Source of the DNA: a virus | IMG/VR virus record: IMGVR_UViG_3300044640_001495 | Location: 186,001-250,000 of that record | DNA length: 64,000 bases | Direction: 5' to 3' (one strand) | Shown: piece by piece, positions 54,101 to 61,208 of the stretch | Layout of the letters: each line of letters opens with the position of its first letter | Position numbering within the stretch: position 1 is the stretch's first letter | The notes under the pieces: model-generated | Database searches by the model: none | Told to the model about the DNA's origin: nothing | Seen by the model: the letters and a program-made list of their open reading frames with translations, nothing else | Translations under genes and position numbers: made by a program

Positions 54101-56519
54101 CAGTGCAGGAGATGCAGCAGCAACTTCGCCAGACGGTGTCACTTGGACTCTAAGAGACGGTTCATATGCATCCTTTGATATCACAGAGACCGCACAGAAC
54201 GTAAACACTGCCTATGCAGAGACAGCTACATTAACAAGTGGCACATGGAGTGATGTTATTTGGACCGGCACACAGTTTGTTGCTGTTGGTTACAGCGGTG
54301 CAGCTGGTCTAGTTGCAACCAGCACAACCGGTACATCATGGACTAATGCTACATTGCCCACAGTTAACAGCACATATGAATATACCACAGTGGCCTATAA
54401 CGGCTCAAACCAATATGTTGCAATCATTGGCGGAAACGGCGGCACTAGAAATATTGCTACATCTCCTGATGCAGTGACCTGGACAGGAGCACTGAACGCT
54501 CTAACTACTGTTTCTTTTTGGAAAGACCTAGCCTACGGCAACGCAACTTATGTGGCCATAATGGGAGATCTCAACAGGATCAACTATTCAGCCAACGGAA
54601 CAACATGGACATCAGTAACGCTAGGCGGTGTAGCGTCGAGTGAGATGAGTGCTATAGCTTATGGTGCAATCGGTGGAACTAACTACTTTGTTACCGTTGC
54701 TGGTTATTCAACAGGTAGTCAAGTATCTTCTTATTCTACAAATAACGGTGTTGCTTGGACTTCAGCTGCTTCACTACCTAGTTCAGACTTCTGGGCAGAT
54801 GTGGCATTTGGCAACAGCAGATTTGTTACTGTTGCAGGCGGAACAGGTTCTACTTCAACCAAGGCAGCATATTCAACCAACGGCACAAGTTGGACAGCAG
54901 CAACGCTACCAGGTGCAGCCACACGTTGGAACAAGATTGTCTACGGTGGCGGAGCATTTACTGCATTTGCTTACAACTCAAATAGAACTGCTTACTCAGT
55001 AGACGGTATTACTTGGGTTGAAGGAAATACACAAGCAGCCACTAGAAACTGGGGACCTGCAGCATACGGAAACACTAAAAACGTTGTATTAGCGACAGGC
55101 ACAGCAATCGGATCTTACAACGACTTTGCATTGAATACCAACTATCTAACCACTTCAAGCACAACTACCAAGTTAAACGTCAATGACAGAATTAGATTTA
55201 TCAGCGATTCTGCAGGTTCTGAAATATTTGGTGGAGTTAGAGCTGACTCAGGTGGCCAGTTATGGTATTATGTAACCAGCGTGGTTGACTCAACAAGATT
55301 TACACTGTCACAAACACTGGGTGGTGCTAATATTACACTGACCACAGGCAGCGGTTCTATGTTGGCTTTATCATCCAAGACCTATGTGGCCAGTGCGTTG
55401 GGCAACAACAACGGTACTCCAAATTGGGTGGTATTGGCGCAGAACAGCCAAGGAGTGCAAAATATTAGACAAGGTGCTACAGCTCGTGCTCGTGCTTATG
55501 TGTTAGATGATGCACTAACAGAAATTTGGATACATGAGCCAGGATCGGGTTATGTGACTGCTCCAACAATGACCATTACTGACCCTAATAACACAGGTGC
55601 AGATGCTCCTACTGTGGTACGTATTGGTAATGGTGCTATTGCACAGCCAACATATACCAATAGAGGCACAAGTTACTCGGCTGCGGCTACTACTATAATT
55701 GGCAACGGTTATGCCGATAACTATCAGGTGGGAACTTTTGTGGGATTCACTGGTCTCAGTGGTATTCCAACAGCTGGTTCAAACGTGCAGATAGCTGGCA
55801 TAGATGACATATGGTACAGACTGGTCAATGTTTCCAGCGTGTTGCCTTTGGCTGATGGCACCTACTCTGCTACTCTGCAGGTAAGCCCACCAGTTGGTGT
55901 TGCTGAAGCTCCAGAGCACTTGAGCGGCGGAATTATAAGACGTAGATACAGTCAGGTACGACTAACTGGACACGATTTCTTGGACATAGGTACAGGCAAT
56001 CAAGTGAATACCAATTATCCAGGACTGCCAGTTACTGACCCGATTCCTGCCAATGAAACCATAGGCAGTGGTGGTGGTAGAGTATTCTACACTTCAACGG
56101 ACCAGGACGGTAACTTTAGAGTTGGTGGATTGTTTAACGTTGAGCAATCAACGGGTGTTGCAACGCTGAATGCTGACGCTTTTAACATTGCAGGATTGAA
56201 CGAGTTGAGTTTGGGCTCAGTGGCACTAGGCGGTTCAGGTGCAACAATTACTGAATTCTCAACAGACCCGTTCTTTACACAAGATTCCGACAATATTATA
56301 CCTACACAGCGAGCAATTAAAGCCTACATTACCAGCCAAATTGGCGGCGGCGGGTCTAGTTTGAACGTAAATAGTCTTACAGCCGGTGTTATATTTGTGG
56401 CCGGACAAACTATTACTACAACTACAAATGTGGCAATAAACATAAATACTAAGGTGAATTTCAAAGGCGGTATTGCTGGTTTACCCCTTGTGTTAAATTA
56501 CTTCTTACTAAACAATTGA
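48159..56519 (+). CDS. giant fibre/adhesin, expanded paralogue of the preceding gene
   Basis: The 2786-residue protein begins 'MAEFKLGRLRFVWKSDWVTG' and has the same order of parts as its neighbour: eight CBM-like repeats (1-~440), a beta-helix with helical inserts (~486-1500), a propeller with about twelve 'S.dG.tW' Asp-box units (~1657-2317), and the shared C-terminus ('SQVRLTGHDFLDIG' near 2596). The extra length comes from four 'C.RDvG.ivDA..yDl..GN' helical modules (near 577, 884, 1041 and 1256, against one next door) and a doubled propeller. It is among the longest phage proteins of this kind and is probably the main long adhesin. Confidence 0.82.
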   Translation: MAEFKLGRLRFVWKSDWVTGTTYFKDDIVAYGGKTFLCVVGHTAAADFYTNLDNIPTKWNQFSDGQDWKGNWGSSTLYKINDIVKYGGYLYICNDGHTSSSTLEANQGDWDIFAESFDWQNAWSTGYVYKVNDLVKYGGYVYLCNTGHTSAATAASGLEADQAKWDLFNKGLDWKGVWSTSVRYKVGDLVKYGGKTYVCNLHHTSNASAASGLEADQAKWDYFNEGIEYKGQWVTATRYKINDVVKNGGGTYICVIEHTGAGNFTTDYNAARWNQFVEGIEFEGEWSAGPTYQPGDIVRYGGNSYIAKTAHISSGGSPPSTNTTDWDLFTTGFRLQGDWNSGTAYKIGEIVRLGGYTYVATADNTNQSPPNASYWSLLNQGIDWEGDWVLASSYVLGDAVKFGANSYIAVQAHTSTTGLDRPDNDTIGAYWNLLTAGNEESALSATGDLVYYSGGGPTRLPVGDEGQVLTVENGLPTWNYFGQVAKVFYVAPHGVNSPAPTYGVTVDKPWASVRYACEQITNGTEYPNAAYLLKQNRTFIQKEIVEYVNYQITYYTTTVPTPSSIWYNFVNDSISACQRDMGLIVDAIVHDLTHTGNVKTLEATESYFSAGVLIAAINDEEFQLIEAVNYGLVLISRILANLAPAQNYQTLNGIGAGSRIKQIIDAAYTAEATAYTQCESLAGILTAALAAGVDTGLPVLNTPGYTLQVKTGQYYEVLPIPVFPNTAVVGDELRSTRISPAGSYTSANDKAKSIATLQRLQSITDEIITNAAVTPTTGNIATQDTTSQKAGNVGSATAVSSVSANAAEIKDIVTNNTPNAYVKPTPTGGTGNAFTAGYFDAARLINANKAFLQDEVSEWILAQIAASTVGFVGFTYTGTRRTKCERDVGLIVDAVVYDLTYGGNLATQIAARSYYSLGVFLEPAAELAPALAVQLRIKDIIDNIATGDTAGWTKTTALSQDVSGTAGSAPAATAAQARIQEIYDTINTGTEPTTIVPDITWPAAALITARTALNTARTTIRSNAVQHVKKLFPTLSFDETLCSRDVGYMVDALGFDLMFGSNFLSIQSGLSYQRGTTSTLVVLNSQLAAQQAVIDFISVEAQKIVATGAVVLADGLWTDIINYANTGTVPLTVGTNSPTEDLDRINGAKILQLNKEFMVAEANAYIADTFKATVTSSDAATDVFTCSSQTWMVAGDTVRFTGTVFGGIAINTTYYVLSTGLTATTFKVSTSLNGTAVDLGAASGSMVVKWYYNSASCENDVRNYIESIAYDMVYTGNYKSVLAARYYRNSLTGSKLEDLFYFKNGSGLRNCTLTGLDGSSDGTNTGYQSALTTTANEYGTYRPRAGAYASLDPGWGPNDTSAWVTNKSTYVQNVTTFGIGCVGQKIDGSLHAGGNDSIVSNDFTQVLSDGIGAWITNLGRAELVSVFSYYNYIGYLAENGGKIRATNGNNSYGTFGAVAEFIDISETPVTGTINNRGTEADVRSVLTDGTQILLHEFGNAGSENSSASFTISGTGISVATVADEFRDGAVFQVRLTDPGDSTGPGGVGYITAQSLAQAGNTTQITLAASDINSSAAYVGMSIYMIGGLGAGQYGYINSYSAASKVATVYKESTGTPGWDHVIPGTPIVAAMDLTSNYQITPRLQFSAPPFTKTTADLPSSQTWSDVVFGDGYAVYSGVASTVSSGSGSLATFNVTRRYGIYSVTIQAGGVLYTVGNTLTVLGSSLGGTSPANDITVTVAAVTSPGGAITRFTSSGTAVTAKFVAIAGGVNSSTNAAATSLDGITWTAMTMPSSQQWSAIAYGVVSNVSYYVAVARESSVAAYSRDGVNWTASNLNEVADWCDIDYGNGVFVAVSESDSSSTFRAWSSDNGINWNTTTFASGAKAIAYGFSRFVVVEGNFSNAVAYSTNGATWTVTTLPSNDDSTESNWVDIAYGNGRYVAISDSSAMAAYSFNGATWYKSNLPSIAEWSSIGYGQGVFYVTSAGDAAATSPDGVTWTLRDGSYASFDITETAQNVNTAYAETATLTSGTWSDVIWTGTQFVAVGYSGAAGLVATSTTGTSWTNATLPTVNSTYEYTTVAYNGSNQYVAIIGGNGGTRNIATSPDAVTWTGALNALTTVSFWKDLAYGNATYVAIMGDLNRINYSANGTTWTSVTLGGVASSEMSAIAYGAIGGTNYFVTVAGYSTGSQVSSYSTNNGVAWTSAASLPSSDFWADVAFGNSRFVTVAGGTGSTSTKAAYSTNGTSWTAATLPGAATRWNKIVYGGGAFTAFAYNSNRTAYSVDGITWVEGNTQAATRNWGPAAYGNTKNVVLATGTAIGSYNDFALNTNYLTTSSTTTKLNVNDRIRFISDSAGSEIFGGVRADSGGQLWYYVTSVVDSTRFTLSQTLGGANITLTTGSGSMLALSSKTYVASALGNNNGTPNWVVLAQNSQGVQNIRQGATARARAYVLDDALTEIWIHEPGSGYVTAPTMTITDPNNTGADAPTVVRIGNGAIAQPTYTNRGTSYSAAATTIIGNGYADNYQVGTFVGFTGLSGIPTAGSNVQIAGIDDIWYRLVNVSSVLPLADGTYSATLQVSPPVGVAEAPEHLSGGIIRRRYSQVRLTGHDFLDIGTGNQVNTNYPGLPVTDPIPANETIGSGGGRVFYTSTDQDGNFRVGGLFNVEQSTGVATLNADAFNIAGLNELSLGSVALGGSGATITEFSTDPFFTQDSDNIIPTQRAIKAYITSQIGGGGSSLNVNSLTAGVIFVAGQTITTTTNVAININTKVNFKGGIAGLPLVLNYFLLNN
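48627..48820 (+). repeat. 165-bp-period duplication inside the second giant fibre
   Basis: A 29-nt identical block at 48627-48655 recurs at 48792-48820, exactly 165 nt later, with neighbouring sequence diverged but alignable. It marks a tandem duplication of one CBM-like module (55 residues). Confidence 0.8.
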
Positions 56520-56532
56520 TGGAGATCAGAGA

Positions 56533-56853
56533 ATGGCAACAGGATTATTAGGTCAAGCGGCACCGGCCGCAGCAACATACACTACACTGTACACAGTGCC
56601 TGCAACTACTTTTACAGTATTGGGCCTCAGTCTCTGTAATCGCGGAACAACCACAGTGTCAGTGAGAGTGGCGTTGGCCACATCAGCAACACCAACAAAC
56701 TCAGAATTTATAGAATATAATGCTGAAATTGGTGCTAACGGAGTATTGGAAAGAACCGGTATCATGATGAACGCAAACAAATTGCTGGTAATCTATGCTA
56801 GTAATGCAAACGTATCGGCCAGTGCCTTTGGCATTGAAACTTCAACATTATAA
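56533..56853 (+). CDS. small beta-sandwich-like structural protein
   Basis: The 106-residue protein has 'VLGLSLCNRGTTTVSVRVAL', 'SEFIEYNAEIGANGVLERTG' and 'ANKLLVIYASNANVSASAFG'. It has the same layout as the products at 38163 and 41849 (N-rich turn after the first strand, polar 'n-g' before the third), so it is the third member of that set. It starts 13 nt after the giant gene. Confidence 0.7.
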   Translation: MATGLLGQAAPAAATYTTLYTVPATTFTVLGLSLCNRGTTTVSVRVALATSATPTNSEFIEYNAEIGANGVLERTGIMMNANKLLVIYASNANVSASAFGIETSTL

Positions 56854-56874
56854 AATATTAGGAGATAATATAAA

Positions 56875-57201
56875 ATGGGACGACAAGTATCATCCTTTGG
56901 AACAGATAGTGTAACAAACAGAACTGTGACAACATCACAGTCAGTGCTAGCCGGCGAACGCATATTTGCAAACGCCACATCAGCATCGTTTACTCTGACA
57001 CTGCCTGCTTCACCTAGTGAAGGGGACACTATACAAATCATCGACGTGGCAGGAATTTTCGCAACAAATCCTGTTACCGTTGCAAGAAACGGATTAAAAA
57101 TCGCCAATCTTACAGAAGATTTGATTTTGAACCTCAACAACGCAGCAGTGACCTTGATATATTCCGGTGCAACATTTGGCTGGGTATTCATTGGACCATA
57201 A
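56875..57201 (+). CDS. small structural protein with 'LPASPSEGD' motif
   Basis: The 108-residue all-beta protein has 'SFTLTLPASPSEGDTIQIID' and 'NPVTVARNGLKI', with 'DLILNLNNAAVTLIYSGATF' and a C-terminal 'GWVFIGP'. This motif set is frequent in short fibre-like proteins of marine phages, and the protein probably trimerises. AGGAGA precedes the ATG. It leads directly into the cysteine-rich trio. Confidence 0.7.
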   Translation: MGRQVSSFGTDSVTNRTVTTSQSVLAGERIFANATSASFTLTLPASPSEGDTIQIIDVAGIFATNPVTVARNGLKIANLTEDLILNLNNAAVTLIYSGATFGWVFIGP

Positions 57202-57213
57202 TCGGAACTTATA

Positions 57214-58242
57214 ATGGCAAAACTATCTGACCTATTATCTACAAGAGAGATTACAGCCAACCAGAATAATCTGGAAAAGGGCAAGGTCTGGGTCGTAAGT
57301 CCAACTGCAATGGCCACTTGTATTAGAAGTGACAACTTGTGGTGTTGGACATCTCCGGGTTGTGGAACACTCACTATTGAAATGTGGGGTGCTGCTGGTA
57401 GTGGCTCTCGCATGTGTTGCTGCGGCTTTGGACTACCTGGAAATGCACCTGGCTATACCAAAAAAACTCTAGCTGTATTTTGCGGATCAAACATTTGTGG
57501 CTGTCCAGGCCAGGCCTGCAATGCGCATGATCTTTGCTTCTCAGGATGTAGTCTACCCACATATTTGCAGTGGAAACAGGCTCGAGACCTATGCGGATAC
57601 ACCAGCGGTTGCATGTGCGCTCAAGGTGGTCGAGCAGGTACATCTATCTGTTCCACTGGTACCGGCCCCTACTGCTGTTTCCGTGCTGCAGGATTTTGCA
57701 ATTCACAATTTACTTCTGGTGCTGCTGGTTGCGGTATTATCTGCAATCACTGCTCAGGAGGCTTCCTTGCTTGCGGTTATGGTGGCGACATCAACTGCTG
57801 CGGCTGTATTTCATACATGCACTGGATGTGCGACATCGGAAACGCAAGACCCTGTTATGTACACCAATTTATTGCTTTTGCAGCAGGTATATTTGCTGAA
57901 CAGGGTGGTATAATTGCATCCAAGCCCGACGAAGATCCAGAATACTCACAGTGGTCAGGTGCAGGATTCATGGAACACATGCATACTCTACATGCTACCA
58001 GTCGTTCGCCCACTGGCGGCGTTCCTTGGATGGGATGTTGGACCGGTGGTCAATTCTGCGGTTGCTATGAAAACTCTGGCTGTGTGCCATATTCACCTTA
58101 TGGTGTAGGCGGAGCTGCACCTATGCCTTGCGATGGTGTCAGAGATCACGGCAAACGTGGCGGCCACGGTGCCATACGATTAACATACAGAGGTTCGGGC
58201 GCCTTGAATCAAAACTGCGCAGTACTAGGAAGGGGAATATAA
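57214..58242 (+). CDS. Cys/Gly-rich adhesin-like protein, copy 1 of 3
   Basis: The 342-residue protein contains 34 cysteines (about 10%), many as pairs or triples ('SGSRMCCCGFGLPGNAPGY', 'GYGGDINCCGC'). The core 'EMWGAAGSGSRMCCC' resembles glycine-rich receptor-binding domains of phage fibres. A conserved C-terminus reads 'CGCYENSGCVPYSPYGVGG' and 'CDGVRDHGKRGGHGAIRL'. No signal peptide is present, so disulfides would have to form outside the cell or the cysteines bind metal. The start 'MAKLSDLLSTREITANQNNL' is shared in style with the next two genes. Confidence 0.78.
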   Translation: MAKLSDLLSTREITANQNNLEKGKVWVVSPTAMATCIRSDNLWCWTSPGCGTLTIEMWGAAGSGSRMCCCGFGLPGNAPGYTKKTLAVFCGSNICGCPGQACNAHDLCFSGCSLPTYLQWKQARDLCGYTSGCMCAQGGRAGTSICSTGTGPYCCFRAAGFCNSQFTSGAAGCGIICNHCSGGFLACGYGGDINCCGCISYMHWMCDIGNARPCYVHQFIAFAAGIFAEQGGIIASKPDEDPEYSQWSGAGFMEHMHTLHATSRSPTGGVPWMGCWTGGQFCGCYENSGCVPYSPYGVGGAAPMPCDGVRDHGKRGGHGAIRLTYRGSGALNQNCAVLGRGI

Positions 58243-58243
58243 A

Positions 58244-59482
58244 ATGGCACTACTCACACAATTATTAGGTAATCGCGAGCAGGCCTTCGAAGACAATCTT
58301 GAAAAAGGTAGAATTTGGGTCTATACAGACGGCAATATGTACACCTCATTCTGTAATGGCTTTTGCTGGCGTTCTCCGGGTACAGGATGTATAGTGATCG
58401 AATCCTGGGGTGCTGCTGGTTCAGGAGCACAGATGTGCTGCTGTGGTGCAGGCCTACCAGGAAATGCACCTGCGTACACAAAAAAATGTCTTTGCGTGAT
58501 TGCAGGCAACTATGTCTGCGGCTACATTGGACGTTCATGCAATAACTCATCAGCACTATGCTTTAGAGGTTGTTCAGAAGCCACCTGCGTTTGCTGGTTT
58601 GGATGTTCACCAAAAGCCCTATATGAAGGTGGCTACTATCCAGGTGACAGCGACAGCTTTAAGGGCAACAATCCTTGGGGTTGGGGCTCAGGCGGCGGCG
58701 ATCCATTGAGCTCAAATGAAGGCAACGTAAACTTTCAAAACGGCGGCAATTGCGGTATCACTGGCGGCAACACATTGAACGCTAGTGGCAACGGCAACTG
58801 CTGTTCGTGGACTCAATGTCGTGCAGCAGGTGCAACTAACGGCTGCATATGCGCACAAGGCGGCAAAGGCGGCATATCAATTTGCATAGATTCAATATCT
58901 GCATATACAGTCTTTAGATGTAATTATTTCTGTGGCAGCCCCCTTGGCCCAGGCAACTCGGGTTGTAATACAGGATCACATTGCGGTATGATCTGCAACA
59001 TTTGTCAAACAACGGATGCATCACTAGGATTTATTGGCTGTGGCTACGGTGGCGACGTCAACTGCTGCGGTGGTTGGTCATGCGTATCATTCCAGGGCTG
59101 CTGGCCAATTTGCCCATGTCTAACACAGTATCATGTGCCTGTAGCCGCAAATATTTTTGCAGAAGAAGGCGGACAGTTTTCGTACACAACAAATTCAGAC
59201 GGACAAGGGCCGACTGAATGGTCAGGAGCTCCGACACTCAATCAAATTAATGCCTTGACTACCATGAGTAGACAGCCTGGTCCAAATGCCTACACTACAT
59301 GTTGGCCTGGTGAGCGAGGTTGTGGCTGCTATGAAATGCAGGGCTGCATGAACTTTTTTCCATACGGTGTTCCGGGCGCAGCTCCCCATCCATGTCCAGG
59401 TGTGCGTGATCATGCCAGTCGTGGTGGTATGGGAGCTGTAAGAATTAAATATATTCCAGCAACAGGAGGCACATCGTACTAA
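58244..59482 (+). CDS. Cys/Gly-rich adhesin-like protein, copy 2 of 3
   Basis: The 412-residue protein has 40 cysteines. It matches copy 1 at 'WGAAGSGAQMCCCGAGLPG', 'CFRGCSEATCVCWFGCS', 'GCICAQGGKGGISIC' and 'CGCYEMQGCMNFFPYGVPG'. It carries an insert of ~70 residues (about 125-195) rich in Gly, Asn and Ser ('NPWGWGSGGGDPLSS'), the main difference from the other copies. It starts 1 nt after copy 1, so the three are likely translated together. Confidence 0.78.
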   Translation: MALLTQLLGNREQAFEDNLEKGRIWVYTDGNMYTSFCNGFCWRSPGTGCIVIESWGAAGSGAQMCCCGAGLPGNAPAYTKKCLCVIAGNYVCGYIGRSCNNSSALCFRGCSEATCVCWFGCSPKALYEGGYYPGDSDSFKGNNPWGWGSGGGDPLSSNEGNVNFQNGGNCGITGGNTLNASGNGNCCSWTQCRAAGATNGCICAQGGKGGISICIDSISAYTVFRCNYFCGSPLGPGNSGCNTGSHCGMICNICQTTDASLGFIGCGYGGDVNCCGGWSCVSFQGCWPICPCLTQYHVPVAANIFAEEGGQFSYTTNSDGQGPTEWSGAPTLNQINALTTMSRQPGPNAYTTCWPGERGCGCYEMQGCMNFFPYGVPGAAPHPCPGVRDHASRGGMGAVRIKYIPATGGTSY

Positions 59483-59483
59483 C

Positions 59484-60476
59484 ATGGCAAACTTAAAAAC
59501 ACTTGTAGAAGCCAAACTTGATCAAATAGAGTTTGACGAAACAAATCTAGACAAGGGCAGAGTCTGGGCCTATAGCCCAGGTTCAGAATACACAAACTTT
59601 GTCAACGGATTTTGTTGGATTGCCTGTACCACAGGCAAGGTCATTTTGGATGTGTGGGGCGCTGGCGGCAGTGGTGCTAGAATGTGCTGCTGCGGACACG
59701 GTGTGCCAGGAAATCCAGGTGCATGGTCACGCAAATGTATTTGCGTAATAGCTGGCTGTTATATCTGTGGTCACGTGGGCAAAAGCTGCAACAATGCTGA
59801 TGCACTGTGTTTCCGTGGGTGTTCCGAAGCATCATGTGTGTGCTGGTATGGCAGGAATCCTTCAACTGGCGCTGCCATAAACGGCTGCATGTGTTCACAA
59901 GGTGGACGTGGGGGTACAACCTATTGCAATCCATCGGGCGTAATTTTCTGCTGTTTCATCAGCGGCAACTTCTGTAACACCAACTATTCCAACGGTACCT
60001 GCGGCATTATTTGCAATTACGGTTCGGGTACAGGATCATGCTGCGCAGAGTCCTACGGCGGCGATATAAATAAACGCGGTGGATTTAGCTGTGTGACATT
60101 CTGGACCTGTTATTCAAACTGCCCATGTTCAACACACTATCACACAGCCATTCCTCCAGGCATGTTTGCCTGTGATGGCGGCGTAGTCAGTACAGGTATG
60201 GATGACAACAACGGATTTTCCAACTGGTCAGGAATGGGATTCCATCAGTTCAGCCAAGGTATCAATGCCATGAGCCGCTCACCAAATCGAGGAATCCCAT
60301 TTACTGCATGTTGGACCTCCAACAGAGCCTGTGGCTGCTATGACGTACAAGGATGTATGCCATTCTTTCCAGTAGGAGTAGGTGGTTTACCAGCTAATCC
60401 CTGCGGTGATGTTCGTGACAACGGATGGCGCGGCGGCCTAGGATTGGTTAGAATTAATTTTATTGCAAAGGATTAA
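59484..60476 (+). CDS. Cys/Gly-rich adhesin-like protein, copy 3 of 3
   Basis: The 330-residue protein has 34 cysteines and the same motif order as copies 1 and 2: 'WGAGGSGARMCCCGHGVPG', 'CFRGCSEASCVCWYG', 'GCMCSQGGRGGTTYC', 'CGCYDVQGCMPFFPVGVGG'. It is closer to copy 2 in the first half but lacks copy 2's insert. It begins 1 nt after copy 2. Function inferred as for the others; no catalytic motif is visible. Confidence 0.78.
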   Translation: MANLKTLVEAKLDQIEFDETNLDKGRVWAYSPGSEYTNFVNGFCWIACTTGKVILDVWGAGGSGARMCCCGHGVPGNPGAWSRKCICVIAGCYICGHVGKSCNNADALCFRGCSEASCVCWYGRNPSTGAAINGCMCSQGGRGGTTYCNPSGVIFCCFISGNFCNTNYSNGTCGIICNYGSGTGSCCAESYGGDINKRGGFSCVTFWTCYSNCPCSTHYHTAIPPGMFACDGGVVSTGMDDNNGFSNWSGMGFHQFSQGINAMSRSPNRGIPFTACWTSNRACGCYDVQGCMPFFPVGVGGLPANPCGDVRDNGWRGGLGLVRINFIAKD

Positions 60477-60478
60477 AA

Positions 60479-61123
60479 ATGAGAAAAGCGTTTACAACGG
60501 TTATGCCGGACGAACCATATAAAACAACCACCAAGAAAAATATCACAGTGGATTGCGTTTACATCGGTAAAAGATATCTGCTGGTTAGATTCAACAACGA
60601 TGGCACCATATTTGCCTTGGAAAAACAAGGTGAAACACTGCCGGAAGTTGAGATGTACAAACTCACAGAGCAACAACTGGCAGCAGAAAAACAATTTCAG
60701 ATTGTTATAGATGCAGAAGTCAATACATGGGAAGCTGCACATCTAACACACGATTATGAACACGGAGCAGTAGCTGACCCAACATTTACTCTAGCAGATG
60801 GCAGTACATGGACCTATCACTATGATGATTTTCATGGCGCATTGGATCAACCCTACTATACCAACGACATGAGGTACGATCGTGCTACTAATACTTTGAT
60901 TCGTCCTAGATATCGTACTCATGCGGTAACCAAAGAAACGTTTTGGGCAAACATGAACGATCAACTCAAGGCCTTTGAACTTGCTGCCGGATCAACTAGC
61001 TATCTACCAGAAAGACTAACAGAAATTAGAGCACATAGAGATTGGTTAAAAACTGCTATTACAAAATATGCAGGTGAAGATCACTGGAAAGTTCCGTTCC
61101 CAACTAGTACGCCTTCAATTTAA
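60479..61123 (+). CDS. unknown protein after the Cys-rich trio
   Basis: The 214-residue soluble protein begins 'MRKAFTTVMPDEPYKTTTKK' and has 'NDGTIFALEKQGETLPEVEM', 'HYDDFHGALDQPYYTNDMRY' and a helical end 'PERLTEIRAHRDWLKTAITK'. It has no cysteines worth noting, unlike its neighbours, so it is not a fourth paralogue. It starts 2 nt after copy 3; a chaperone or assembly factor for the Cys-rich proteins is possible by position but not shown. A terminator follows. Confidence 0.68.
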   Translation: MRKAFTTVMPDEPYKTTTKKNITVDCVYIGKRYLLVRFNNDGTIFALEKQGETLPEVEMYKLTEQQLAAEKQFQIVIDAEVNTWEAAHLTHDYEHGAVADPTFTLADGSTWTYHYDDFHGALDQPYYTNDMRYDRATNTLIRPRYRTHAVTKETFWANMNDQLKAFELAAGSTSYLPERLTEIRAHRDWLKTAITKYAGEDHWKVPFPTSTPSI

Positions 61124-61144
61124 ATAAATTAAAAGCCAAGAAAG

Positions 61145-61199
61145 GCCTTGCACTTGTATCCGAGAGGATATATAATCTAAGTGCAAGGCTTATTTTTTT
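61145..61199 (+). terminator. two-tier hairpin terminator
   Basis: An 11-bp outer stem (61145-61155 with 61179-61189) holds an inner TATCC-GAGA-GGATA hairpin (61157-61170). TTATTTTTTT follows to 61199. It ends the fibre operon 10 nt before the next ATG, so part of it may act in the leader of the next gene. Confidence 0.78.
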
Positions 61200-61208
61200 G
61201 GAGTTTAA

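Noticed and set aside
56793-57413. 206-residue minus-strand frame
   Set aside because: Antisense across three plus-strand genes with good ribosome sites; no minus-strand promoter.
57497-57913. 138-residue plus-strand frame in the first Cys-rich gene
   Set aside because: Frame shadow; the Cys-rich frame is conserved in three tandem copies.
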